From Janthinobacterium violaceinigrum (lineage in GTDB: Bacteria > Pseudomonadota > Gammaproteobacteria > Burkholderiales > Burkholderiaceae_D), in assembly GCF_009208555.1 (NCBI RefSeq), contig NZ_WFLI01000024.1:1-64000 (forward strand): 64,000 nt of DNA, written 5' to 3'. The notes below the pieces were generated by a model that was not told the DNA's origin, ran no database searches, and worked only from the letters and a program-made list of their open reading frames with translations. Made by a program: the position numbers and the translations under genes. Shown here in pieces: positions 18,697 through 27,212 of the stretch. Positions within the stretch are counted from its first letter, which is position 1; each line of letters begins with the position of its first letter.

Positions 18697-21600
18697 ATGC
18701 ACCCTGCTGGCCCTTCGGCTTTTACCCCGATTCCTTTCGCTGCGCTCCAGGCAGAAATCCTGCCCGAAGCGACACCACAACGCGCCGCCGTCACGGCCGC
18801 CTATAGGCGCGATGAGGTTTCCGCCGTGCAGTGGCTGTTGCAGCAAGTGCGCGCCAGCAGCACCGAAACGACGGCCGAGGGACAAGCCCTGGCGCACCGC
18901 CTGGTCTCGAACGTGCGCCAAAAACGCACGCGCGCGTCCGGCGTCGATGCATTGATGCACGAGTTCTCGCTGTCGTCGGAAGAGGGTGTTGCATTGATGT
19001 GTCTGGCTGAAGCGCTGTTGCGTATACCCGACAGTCAAACGGCCGACCGTTTAATTGCCGACAAAATCAGCAAGGGCGACTGGCGCAAGCATCTGGGCGA
19101 ATCGCCGTCGCTGTTCGTCAATGCCGCCACCTGGGGCTTGCTGATCACGGGCAAACTGGTCAGTACCAGCAGCGAATCGGGCCTCGGCTCGGCCATGACC
19201 AAGCTCATCGCCAAGGGCGGCGAACCGCTGATCCGCAAGGGCGTCGACCTGGCCATGCGCATGCTGGGCAACCAGTTCGTGACGGGCCAGACCATCGAAG
19301 AAGCGTTGAAAAACAGCCGCGACAATGAAACGCGCGGCTACCGCTATTCGTACGACATGCTGGGCGAGGCGGCCCTGACGCAGCAGGATGCGGCCAACTA
19401 CTACGCTTCGTACGAAACGGCGATCCATGCCATCGGCAAGGCGTCGAACGGCCGCGGCATCCGCAACGGCCCCGGCATTTCCGTGAAACTGTCGGCCCTG
19501 CACGCGCGCTACAGCCGCGCCCAGCGCGCCCGTGTCATGGAAGAATTGCTGCCGAAAATCAAGGCACTGCTGTTGCTGGCAAAACAGTACAACATCGGCT
19601 TCAACATCGATGCGGAAGAGACGGACCGCCTGGAACTGTCGCTGGACCTGATGGAAGCACTTGCCTTTGATACCGATTTGGCCGGCTTCGACGGCATCGG
19701 CTACGTGGTGCAGGCGTACCAGAAGCGCTGCCCGTTCGCCATCGATTTCCTGATCGACCTGGCGCGCCGCAGCGGCCGCAAGTTCATGGTGCGCCTGGTC
19801 AAGGGCGCGTATTGGGATGCGGAAGTCAAACGCGCGCAAGTCGATGGCCAGGAAGGCTATCCCGTCTACACGCGCAAGGTCTACACGGACGTTTCCTACC
19901 TCGTGTGCGCGCAAAAACTGCTCGACGCCAGCAGCCTGATCTATCCACAGTTTGCCACGCACAACGCGCAAACCCTGTCGACCATCTATACGTGGGCGAA
20001 ACGCGACGGCATCACCGACTACGAATTCCAGTGCCTGCACGGCATGGGCGAGACCCTGTACGACCAGGTCGTCGGCCCCGACAACCTGGACAAGCCGTGC
20101 CGCATCTACGCGCCCGTCGGCTCGCATGAAACGCTGCTGGCCTACCTGGTGCGCCGCCTGCTGGAAAACGGCGCCAACTCCTCGTTCGTCAACCAGATCG
20201 TCGACGAAAGCGTGGCCATCGATAGCCTGATCCGCGATCCCCTGGAGCAAGCGCGCCTGCAGGGCGGCTTGCCGCACCCGTCGATTCCGCTGCCGCTGGA
20301 CATGTTTGGCAGCGAACGCAAGAACTCGGCCGGCCTGGACCTGTCGAATGAAGACACCTTGCGCACCCTGGCCGCGGGCCTGGCGCAGCAGCAGGCATGG
20401 CAGGCAGCGCCGCTGATCGATGGTGCCGTCAGCCTGAATGGCCCCACGCACATGCTGCACAATCCGGCCCAGCACGACGATGTCGTGGGCAAGGTCATGG
20501 AAGCCGGTCCGGCCGACGTGGAAACGGCCCTGGCCAGCGCCAGCGCCTACGCCATGGACTGGCAGACGACGGAACCGTCGATCCGCGCACAAGCGTTATT
20601 GCGCGCGGCCGACCTGTTCGAAGAACACCATATCGAGCTGATGGCCCTGGCCGTACGCGAAGCGGGCAAGTCCCTGCCGAACGCGATCGCGGAAATCCGC
20701 GAAGCCGTCGACTTCCTGCGCTACTACGCGGCGCAGGTGCAACACGCGCCGAACACCCTGGCGCTCGGCCCCGTCACCTGCATCAGCCCGTGGAATTTCC
20801 CATTGGCCATCTTTACGGGCCAGCTGGCCGCCGCCCTGGCGGCAGGCAACGTGGTGCTGGCCAAGCCGGCCGAGCAAACGCCGCTGATCGCCCACCGCGC
20901 CGTGCAATTGCTGCATGAAGCGGGCGTGCCGCGCGGCGCGCTGCAGTTCCTGCCCGGCAGCGGCGAAGTCGTGGGCGCCGGCCTGTGCAATGACGCGCGC
21001 GTCAAGGGCGTGATTTTCACGGGCTCGACGGAAGTGGCGCAATTGATCAACCGCAACCTGGCTGCGCGCGCCGTGGCCGAAGGCATCGACATTCCCCTGA
21101 TCGCCGAAACGGGCGGCCAGAATGCGCTGATCGTCGATTCGTCCGCCTTGCCGGAACAAGTGGTGCAGGACGTGATGTCGTCGGCCTTCGACAGCGCCGG
21201 CCAGCGCTGCTCGGCCTTGCGCGTGCTGTTCCTGCAAACGGAAATCGCCGACAAGACCATCCACATGCTCAAGGGCGCCATGCAGGAATTGCGCGTTGGC
21301 AATCCTGACCGCCTGGCCACGGATATCGGTCCCGTCATCGATGCGGAAGCGCAAGGCAATCTGCTGGCGCACATCAACAAGATGAAAACCATGGCCATCG
21401 ACCACTATTCGCTCGATTTGCCCACCGTCAAAGGCACGTTTGTCGCTCCGACCGTGCTGGAAATCAAGTCGCTGGCGCAATTGACGCAGGAAGTCTTCGG
21501 CCCCGTGCTGCACGTGATCCGCTACAAGCGGGCCGAACTGCCGCAACTGGTGCAATCGATCAACGACAGCGGTTACGGCTTGACCCTGGGCATCCATACG

Positions 21601-22350
21601 CGCATCGATGAAACCATCGATTTCATCACCAAGCGCGCGCACGTGGGCAATATCTATGTGAACCGCAACATCGTGGGCGCCGTCGTCGGCGTGCAGCCGT
21701 TCGGCGGCGAAGGCAAATCCGGCACCGGTCCCAAGGCGGGCGGTCCCCTGTACCTGAAACGCCTGCAGCGCAATGCGCCGGCCGGCGCGCAGCACCAGCG
21801 CCAGGCGGCGCCGGCACTCGATGCGCTGACCGTGTGGGCGAAGATGCATGGCCACGACAAGGTCGAGCAGCTGGCACAGGACTATGCACGCACGACCTTG
21901 CTGGGCAGCACCACCATCTTGCCAGGCCCGACGGGCGAGCGCAATACCCTGAGCTTTGCCGCGCGCGGCACGATTCTGTGCGCGGCGGCGACTGCGGGCA
22001 CGCTGATGAACCAGCTGGCCGCCGTATTGGCCACCGGTAACCAGGCCCTGGTGCTGGCGCAATCGGCGGATGTGATTCCCGGCGACTTGCCGGCGGCGCT
22101 GAAGGACCGCATCCAGGTCATCAGCAGCCTGGAATCCATCAAGCATGATTTCCAGATCGCCATGATCGAACCGAGTCTCGATGGCCAGCTCAAGCCGCTG
22201 CTGGCGGCCCGGGAAGGGGCCCTGGTGGGCACCATCGCCACCACGCAAGAGGGAGCCATCCCCCTGTGGCGCCTGGTCGCTGAGCGGGCGCTGTGCGTGA
22301 ATACGACGGCAGCGGGCGGGAATGCCAGCCTGATGATGCTCAGCGTCTAA
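18697..22350 (+). CDS. putA: Bifunctional proline dehydrogenase / glutamate-semialdehyde dehydrogenase
   Basis: Oxidises proline to glutamate in two steps, passing electrons first to FAD and quinone and then to NAD. 1217 residues. The N-terminal ribbon-helix-helix repressor domain of E. coli PutA is absent. The proline dehydrogenase barrel spans about residues 150-480 (RLVKGAYWDAEVKRAQ), the aldehyde dehydrogenase about 560-1020 with the catalytic Cys in SAGQRCSALRVL and the Glu in AETGGQNAL. The C-terminal ~170 residues match the conserved PutA tail. A regulator of the Lrp family is transcribed divergently. AAAGAG precedes the ATG. A bidirectional terminator follows. Confidence 0.96.
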   Translation: MHPAGPSAFTPIPFAALQAEILPEATPQRAAVTAAYRRDEVSAVQWLLQQVRASSTETTAEGQALAHRLVSNVRQKRTRASGVDALMHEFSLSSEEGVALMCLAEALLRIPDSQTADRLIADKISKGDWRKHLGESPSLFVNAATWGLLITGKLVSTSSESGLGSAMTKLIAKGGEPLIRKGVDLAMRMLGNQFVTGQTIEEALKNSRDNETRGYRYSYDMLGEAALTQQDAANYYASYETAIHAIGKASNGRGIRNGPGISVKLSALHARYSRAQRARVMEELLPKIKALLLLAKQYNIGFNIDAEETDRLELSLDLMEALAFDTDLAGFDGIGYVVQAYQKRCPFAIDFLIDLARRSGRKFMVRLVKGAYWDAEVKRAQVDGQEGYPVYTRKVYTDVSYLVCAQKLLDASSLIYPQFATHNAQTLSTIYTWAKRDGITDYEFQCLHGMGETLYDQVVGPDNLDKPCRIYAPVGSHETLLAYLVRRLLENGANSSFVNQIVDESVAIDSLIRDPLEQARLQGGLPHPSIPLPLDMFGSERKNSAGLDLSNEDTLRTLAAGLAQQQAWQAAPLIDGAVSLNGPTHMLHNPAQHDDVVGKVMEAGPADVETALASASAYAMDWQTTEPSIRAQALLRAADLFEEHHIELMALAVREAGKSLPNAIAEIREAVDFLRYYAAQVQHAPNTLALGPVTCISPWNFPLAIFTGQLAAALAAGNVVLAKPAEQTPLIAHRAVQLLHEAGVPRGALQFLPGSGEVVGAGLCNDARVKGVIFTGSTEVAQLINRNLAARAVAEGIDIPLIAETGGQNALIVDSSALPEQVVQDVMSSAFDSAGQRCSALRVLFLQTEIADKTIHMLKGAMQELRVGNPDRLATDIGPVIDAEAQGNLLAHINKMKTMAIDHYSLDLPTVKGTFVAPTVLEIKSLAQLTQEVFGPVLHVIRYKRAELPQLVQSINDSGYGLTLGIHTRIDETIDFITKRAHVGNIYVNRNIVGAVVGVQPFGGEGKSGTGPKAGGPLYLKRLQRNAPAGAQHQRQAAPALDALTVWAKMHGHDKVEQLAQDYARTTLLGSTTILPGPTGERNTLSFAARGTILCAAATAGTLMNQLAAVLATGNQALVLAQSADVIPGDLPAALKDRIQVISSLESIKHDFQIAMIEPSLDGQLKPLLAAREGALVGTIATTQEGAIPLWRLVAERALCVNTTAAGGNASLMMLSV

Positions 22351-22372
22351 AATATAAGCAGCTGTTGCATGT

Positions 22373-22407
22373 AAAAAGGGCAGAACCAGTGGTTCTGCCC
22401 TTTTTTT
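22373..22407. terminator. Bidirectional terminator between putA and mtnN
   Basis: Stem GGGCAGAACC (22378-22387), loop AGT, stem GGTTCTGCCC (22391-22400), with five A on the left and seven T on the right. Confidence 0.9.
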
Positions 22408-22427
22408 ATGCACGCTGGAATAAAAAA

Positions 22428-23204
22428 TCAGCCGGCCAGGCGCTGACACAGTTGCTGAATGACGGTAAACGCGTACGGCGAGGCGACGGTCTGCACGAAA
22501 CGCATGAAGTCGATGGCCGCCTCTTCGTTGGCGTTGTCGGAAATGGTGCGCATGACGGTAAACGGCACGCCCAGTTCAAAACACACTTGCGCCACGGCCG
22601 CGCCTTCCATCTCGACGGCCAGCAGGTCGGGAATATCTTCTTTCAGCTGGTTCACATGCGCGGCGCTGCCGATGAACTGGTCGCCGCTGGCGATCAGGCC
22701 CCGGTGCACTTGCGCGTGCTGCAAGCCGAATTCCGCGATATCGGCCACCTTGAGCACGCTGGAAACATCGTCGCGCAGGAAATCGGCGGCGGCGGCAGCC
22801 AGTTGCGTGCTCAGTTCCAGATCCGTGGCAAAGCGCTGCAAGCCCGTCAGCGGTACTTCGAAGCGGGGAAACAGGGGGCGCGCATCCATATCGTGCTGCA
22901 GCAGCGCTTCGGCCACCACGATATCGCCGACTTTCACGCGTTTATCCCCACTGCCGGCCACGCCGGTGAAGACGATGTGGGTAACTCCGTACTTTTCCAC
23001 AAGGATAGAAGCTGTCATGGCAGCAGCAACCTTGCCCAGACGCGACAGGACGCACACAGCGTCGATATTCCACAGGGTTCCCAGGGTGTAGTCGCGCATG
23101 CCGTGCGAACGCCTCTGGGGGCCTTGCATGGCTTCTACGAGCCCCTGCTGTTCTTCGTGCAAGGCACTGATGATGCCTAAACGCATTTTTTTGGGTGAAT
23201 TCAT
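22428..23204 (-). CDS. mtnN: 5'-methylthioadenosine/S-adenosylhomocysteine nucleosidase
   Basis: Cleaves adenine from methylthioadenosine and S-adenosylhomocysteine, recycling by-products of polyamine synthesis, methylation and acyl-homoserine-lactone synthesis. 258 residues with family motifs GIISALHEE near the start, VFTGVAGSG and GDIVVAE in the middle, and the catalytic region VEMEGAAVAQVC. No good ribosome site precedes the ATG at 23204; MRLGIISAL at 23186 is a possible alternative start. The polyamine genes at 50-57 kb would generate its substrate, but there is no physical linkage. Confidence 0.93.
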   Translation of the reverse strand: MNSPKKMRLGIISALHEEQQGLVEAMQGPQRRSHGMRDYTLGTLWNIDAVCVLSRLGKVAAAMTASILVEKYGVTHIVFTGVAGSGDKRVKVGDIVVAEALLQHDMDARPLFPRFEVPLTGLQRFATDLELSTQLAAAAADFLRDDVSSVLKVADIAEFGLQHAQVHRGLIASGDQFIGSAAHVNQLKEDIPDLLAVEMEGAAVAQVCFELGVPFTVMRTISDNANEEAAIDFMRFVQTVASPYAFTVIQQLCQRLAG

Positions 23205-23324
23205 GCTGTTTTTACAGGTTTTGGGGATTGCCAGACGGTGTATACGGTGAAAACAGCCGTTTCGGCGACTTTTCCACCGTTCGCGTTGGTCTCTGTGTTT
23301 TAAATAAAGATATATACATAAAAA

Positions 23325-23519
23325 TAGTAGTGATAGTAAACGGCCATTCTTTTGTGGATAAGTCGGTATACCGTATAAAAATCATCGACTTGGCGCACAA
23401 AAAAGTAGGCGCACAAGCATTGTATCTACGGAGGACTTGTTTGGGATAAAAATCGGCTTGTGGACAAAGATCGACTTTTCCCACATCTCATCCTGTGGAT
23501 ATGCAGGCACTTATCCACA
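23325..23519. repeat. DnaA-box module 1
   Basis: Trinucleotide run TAG TAG TGA TAG TAA, 13-base gap beginning ACGG, box TGTGGATAA at 23353, extra near-box TGTGGACAA at 23459, inverted pair TGTGGATAT at 23494 and TTATCCACA at 23511. Confidence 0.75.
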
Positions 23520-23789
23520 GCAGCAAGCAAAAATCACGGATTTTCTTGCTGTCGTGGCATGTTTGACGTGCTTTGCCTATCGCTATCGTTGTCCGGCAAC
23601 CGACCTTGAGCGACCACGAGCGCGGTTCTTGTACGGACGTGCGCGTTCAAGCGATTCCTGGAAGACGGTTTGGCAGTGGGTCTGACTGTTGCCGTTGGCT
23701 TTTTTTTTTGACGTTTTTTGCATGCTTTTTTGAAATATCCCCGGACTTCCGCTTTTTTTGTCGGTTTACAATAGATCTATATATAAAAA

Positions 23790-23983
23790 TAGTAGTAATA
23801 GTAAACGCGTTTTTTTCTGTGGATAAGTCGCTTTTTTTCAACAGGATCAATCGTTTACGCGCAAAATAAAGCGTGCATAATCGCTGTATCACGCGAGGAG
23901 CAAAATTGTATAAAATGCGGGCCTGCGCATAACTTCGTGTTTACTCACAAGTCATCCTGTGGATATCAAGTGACTTATCCACA
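23790..23983. repeat. DnaA-box module 2
   Basis: Trinucleotide run TAG TAG TAA TAG TAA preceded by ATATATAAAAA, 13-base gap beginning ACGCG, box TGTGGATAA at 23818, inverted pair TGTGGATAT at 23958 and TTATCCACA at 23975. It begins 465 bases after module 1. Confidence 0.75.
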
Positions 23984-24275
23984 ATCGTTGTAAATTTCCC
24001 CTCTTTTCGATGTCGAACGGCTTGCCGGCACTGTGCCTGCTCAAGCCTGTTGACGCTTCCCTTTTGCAAAACGGTTTGGCAGTGCTGTGCGCGTGTTGTT
24101 GGCCGTGCCGGTTTTCGTCGCTCAGTTGTTGGCCCCATTTTTTTTTTAAGCGGTCAACGTTGCTTGCCGTTCTTTTTGAAGACAGCTTGAAGACAGACCC
24201 GCGAATGCTCTCGACGGGCAAGGGCAGGCAAAGTGCGCGTTGTCGGGTTTACCTTAACAAGTTCGTATACAAGAA

Positions 24276-24470
24276 TAGTAATAGTAGTTAACGGCGCCTT
24301 CTTCTGTGGATAAGTCCCGATTTATCCTTGTAAACAATTGCTTGGCGTGCGGATAAGCGCTGAGTAAGGGTTGTATCTGCCGGGGATGGTTTTGGGATAA
24401 AAAAAGGCGTCCCAAAAAATTTTTGTTTACGCACATATCGTCCCTGTGGATATCCATACGGTTATCCACA
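24276..24470. repeat. DnaA-box module 3
   Basis: Trinucleotide run TAG TAA TAG TAG TTA, 14-base gap beginning ACGGCG, box TGTGGATAA at 24305, inverted pair TGTGGATAT at 24445 and TTATCCACA at 24462. It begins about 487 bases after module 2. Confidence 0.75.
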
Positions 24471-24682
24471 GCTTGAGGCCCTGTTTGGCGCTGTTTTTAA
24501 CCTCATCCTGGATGCTGGCCCGTGTCGCTGGCCACGATTAATGTCGCCCTGGCCCGGCACTGGTGGTAATCTCGATGTGGCTCAGCAGCCATGCATGCAT
24601 GAAAAAAGACAGACTCTGGTAGCGGGACGCGGTGGGGAGACACACGGCGCGACAGCTTGATGGCATACCGAAAGGAGCTTCA

Positions 24683-26308
24683 TTGGAATCGGCAGGCGAA
24701 TTCGACTACATCATCGTGGGCGGCGGCACGGCAGGTTGCGTGCTGGCCAACCGGCTCACACGCGACAAGGACGCCAGCGTTTTACTCGTGGAAGCGGGCG
24801 GCAAGGACGATTACGTGTGGATCCATATCCCCGTCGGCTATCTGCATTGCATCGGCAATCCCCGTACGGACTGGCTGTATGCTACGCAGGCGGATGCGGG
24901 CCTGGGCGGACGCAGCCTGATGTATCCGCGCGGAAAAGTCCTGGGCGGCAGCTCGTCCATCAACGGCATGATCTATATGCGGGGCCAGGCCGGCGACTAT
25001 GACCACTGGGCCGACCTGACGGATGACGCATCGTGGCGCTGGGACAAGGTCTTGCCGCTCTTTAAACAAAGCGAGGATTACTACGGCGGCGCCTCGGAAA
25101 ACCATGGCGTGGGTGGCGAATGGCGCGTGGAAAAGCAGCGGCTGTCGTGGGATATCCTGAACGCGTTCCGCGATGCGGCGCAGCAGGTCGGCATTCCGAA
25201 AACCAGCGATTTCAATGGCGGCGACAATGGCGGCAGCGCATATTTCGACGTCAACCAGCGCCGCGGCATCCGCTGGAATACCTCGAAAGCGTTCTTGAAA
25301 CCGGCGTCGCGGCGCCCGAACCTGACCATCATGACGGGTTGCCACGTGGAACGTCTGTTGCTGGAAACGACGGAAGCGGGACCCCGCTGCGCGGGCATCG
25401 TGTTTACGGGCGGCGGCACGCAGTGGCAGGCAACGGCCCGGCGGGAAACCCTGCTGACGGCGGGCGCCATCGGCTCGCCCCAGTTGCTGCAACTGTCCGG
25501 CATAGGCCCGGCCGCCTTGCTGCAGCAGCACGGCATCGCGCCCGTGCTGGATGCTGCTGGCGTGGGCGGCAATCTGCAGGATCATTTACAGCTGCGCATG
25601 GTTTTTAAAGTGCAGGGCGTCAAGACCTTGAACGTGATGGCCAGCAATATCGTGGGCAAGATGCAGATCGGCTTGCAATATGCGCTGTTCCAGAGCGGAC
25701 CCATGTCGATGGCGCCGTCGCAGCTTGGCGCATTTGCCAAGTCCGATCCCCAGCAAGCCACGCCGAACCTGCAATACCACGTGCAGCCGCTGTCGCTGGA
25801 TAAATTCGGCGAACCGCTGCATGCGTTTCCCGCCTTTACGGCCAGCGTCTGCAATCTGCGCCCCACCTCGCGCGGCCACGTGCAGATCGCCTCGGCCGAC
25901 AGCTATGCGGCGCCGAACATCGTGCCCAACTATCTCAGTACGCCGCAGGACCGCAAGATAGCGGCCGACGCCCTGCGCCTGACGCGCTCCATCGTTGCCG
26001 CGCCGGCGCTCAAGCGGTTTGCGCCGCAGGAGTACAAGCCCGGCGTGCAGTTCCAGACGGAGGAAGAACTGGCGCAGGCGGCCAGCCAGATCGGCACCAC
26101 CATCTTTCATCCGGTGGGCACTTGCCGCATGGGCGTGGCCGGCGATCCGTCCAGCGTTGTCGACAGCACCTTGCGCGTGATCGGCGTGGCGGGTTTACGC
26201 GTCGTCGACGCTTCCATCATGCCGTACATTACTTCTGGTAATACAAACTCGCCCACCGTGATGATCGCGGAAAAAGCGGCGCAAATGATACACGCGGCCT
26301 GGAAATAG
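24683..26308 (+). CDS. GMC-family FAD-dependent alcohol/choline dehydrogenase-like oxidoreductase
   Basis: Flavoenzyme oxidising an alcohol group, 541 residues. I place the start at a TTG at 24683 because AAAGGAG ends 5 bases before it and the FAD-binding motif DYIIVGGGTAGCVLANRL follows from residue 8; a longer GTG frame from 24632 has no site. Further GMC signatures are MYPRGKVLGGSSSINGMIYMRG, GAIGSPQLLQLSGIG, and the catalytic His (HPVGTCRMG) and Asn (GNTNSPTVM) near the C-terminus. It lies upstream of a Liv-type transporter in the same direction, suggesting a shared substrate, but the substrate itself cannot be read from sequence. Choline dehydrogenase proper is not assured. Confidence 0.9.
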   Translation: MESAGEFDYIIVGGGTAGCVLANRLTRDKDASVLLVEAGGKDDYVWIHIPVGYLHCIGNPRTDWLYATQADAGLGGRSLMYPRGKVLGGSSSINGMIYMRGQAGDYDHWADLTDDASWRWDKVLPLFKQSEDYYGGASENHGVGGEWRVEKQRLSWDILNAFRDAAQQVGIPKTSDFNGGDNGGSAYFDVNQRRGIRWNTSKAFLKPASRRPNLTIMTGCHVERLLLETTEAGPRCAGIVFTGGGTQWQATARRETLLTAGAIGSPQLLQLSGIGPAALLQQHGIAPVLDAAGVGGNLQDHLQLRMVFKVQGVKTLNVMASNIVGKMQIGLQYALFQSGPMSMAPSQLGAFAKSDPQQATPNLQYHVQPLSLDKFGEPLHAFPAFTASVCNLRPTSRGHVQIASADSYAAPNIVPNYLSTPQDRKIAADALRLTRSIVAAPALKRFAPQEYKPGVQFQTEEELAQAASQIGTTIFHPVGTCRMGVAGDPSSVVDSTLRVIGVAGLRVVDASIMPYITSGNTNSPTVMIAEKAAQMIHAAWK

Positions 26309-26370
26309 CTGGGCAAAGCCGCGAGTTTGCGCCATTCGGGCGAGCGAAAAATCCCCGTAGTTATACTGTA

Positions 26371-26399
26371 TTGTGCGTTAAATTTAAGTTGTGTATTAT
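26371..26399 (+). promoter_or_regulatory. Putative sigma-70 promoter of the liv operon
   Basis: TTGTGC (26371) and TATTAT (26394) are 17 bases apart, 43 bases before the livG ATG. A small inverted repeat, GTAC-AAAAA-GTAC, lies between it and the gene (about 26416-26428) and could be a regulator site. Confidence 0.45.
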
Positions 26400-26441
26400 A
26401 AAAATGACTAAGTAGTACAAAAAGTACAACTAGGAGACACG

Positions 26442-27212
26442 ATGTCAAACGTAATCTTGGAAACAAGAAATTTGACCAAGGAATTCAAGGGTTTCACCGC
26501 GGTGAGCGAGGTGAACCTGAAGGTAGAGCGGGGCCATATCCACGCCTTGATCGGTCCTAACGGCGCCGGCAAGACCACGTGTTTCAACTTGCTCACCAAA
26601 TTCCTGGTTCCCACTTCCGGACAGATCCTGTTCAATGGAAAAGACATCACGGCCGCCAAGCCGGCGCAGATTGCCCGCATGGGCGTGATCCGTTCATTCC
26701 AGATTTCCGCCGTCTTCCCCCATCTATCGGTGCTGCAAAATGTGCGCATCGGCTTGCAGCGCCAGCTCGGTACCTCGTTTCACTTTTGGCAGAGCGAACG
26801 GGCATTGAATCAGCTCAACGACCGCGCCATGGCCTTGCTGGCCGAGGTCGACCTGACGGAGTTTGCCGACACCATCACGGTCGACATGCCGTACGGCCGC
26901 AAGCGGGCGCTGGAAATTGCCACCACCCTGGCGATGGAACCGGAAATGATGCTGCTCGATGAGCCCACGCAGGGCATGGGCCACGAAGACGTGCACCGCG
27001 TGACGGAACTGATCAATAAGGTGTCGGCCGGCCGCACGATTTTGATGGTGGAACACAATATGAGCGTGGTTTCCGGCATCTGCGACAAGATTTCTGTCTT
27101 GCAGCGCGGCGCCATGCTGGCCGAAGGCAGCTACGCGGAAGTGTCGCGCAACCCGCAAGTGATGGAAGCGTACATGGGCACCACCCACGCGGAACTGGAA
27201 GGGGCGCATTGA
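26442..27212 (+). CDS. livG: Liv-type ABC importer ATPase 1 (LivG)
   Basis: ATP-hydrolysing subunit of a branched-chain amino acid/amide-family importer, 256 residues, membrane-associated. Walker A GPNGAGKTT lies near residue 36, and the Walker B region MLLDEPTQGMG near residue 170. The LivG/BraF-type ABC signature is degenerate (VDMPYGRKRALEIATTLAMEP instead of LSGGQ), as often seen in this subfamily. Its TGA overlaps the livF ATG (TGATG), so the two ATPases are translationally coupled. First gene of a five-gene operon with its own likely promoter. Confidence 0.93.
   Translation: MSNVILETRNLTKEFKGFTAVSEVNLKVERGHIHALIGPNGAGKTTCFNLLTKFLVPTSGQILFNGKDITAAKPAQIARMGVIRSFQISAVFPHLSVLQNVRIGLQRQLGTSFHFWQSERALNQLNDRAMALLAEVDLTEFADTITVDMPYGRKRALEIATTLAMEPEMMLLDEPTQGMGHEDVHRVTELINKVSAGRTILMVEHNMSVVSGICDKISVLQRGAMLAEGSYAEVSRNPQVMEAYMGTTHAELEGAH

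Larger units (their letters stand above)
23205..24682. other. 1.5-kb gene-free region with three DnaA-box modules (candidate origin or DnaA-binding locus)
   Basis: No credible protein-coding frame. It is much more AT-rich than its neighbours. Three copies of the same arrangement are present. Each has a run of TAG/TAA trinucleotides (23325-23339; 23790-23804; 24276-24290), then ACG and 13-14 bases, then TGTGGATAA (23353; 23818; 24305), then after 141, 140 and 140 bases TGTGGATAT (23494; 23958; 24445), and after exactly 17 bases TTATCCACA (23511; 23975; 24462). The last two boxes form an inverted repeat. Between the boxes the sequences have diverged strongly, so the spacing appears to be held by selection. 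Bases 24484-24670 contain nothing I can name apart from the start region of the oxidoreductase gene. Confidence 0.7.

Noticed and set aside
23195..24469. Several 60-98 codon frames in the DnaA-box region
   Set aside because: No ribosome sites, no recognisable proteins, low-complexity Phe/Ile-rich translations; they follow from AT-rich non-coding DNA.
25336..25352. GCCACGTGGAACG resembling a parS half
   Set aside because: Only one side matches; the left arm is wrong at several positions.
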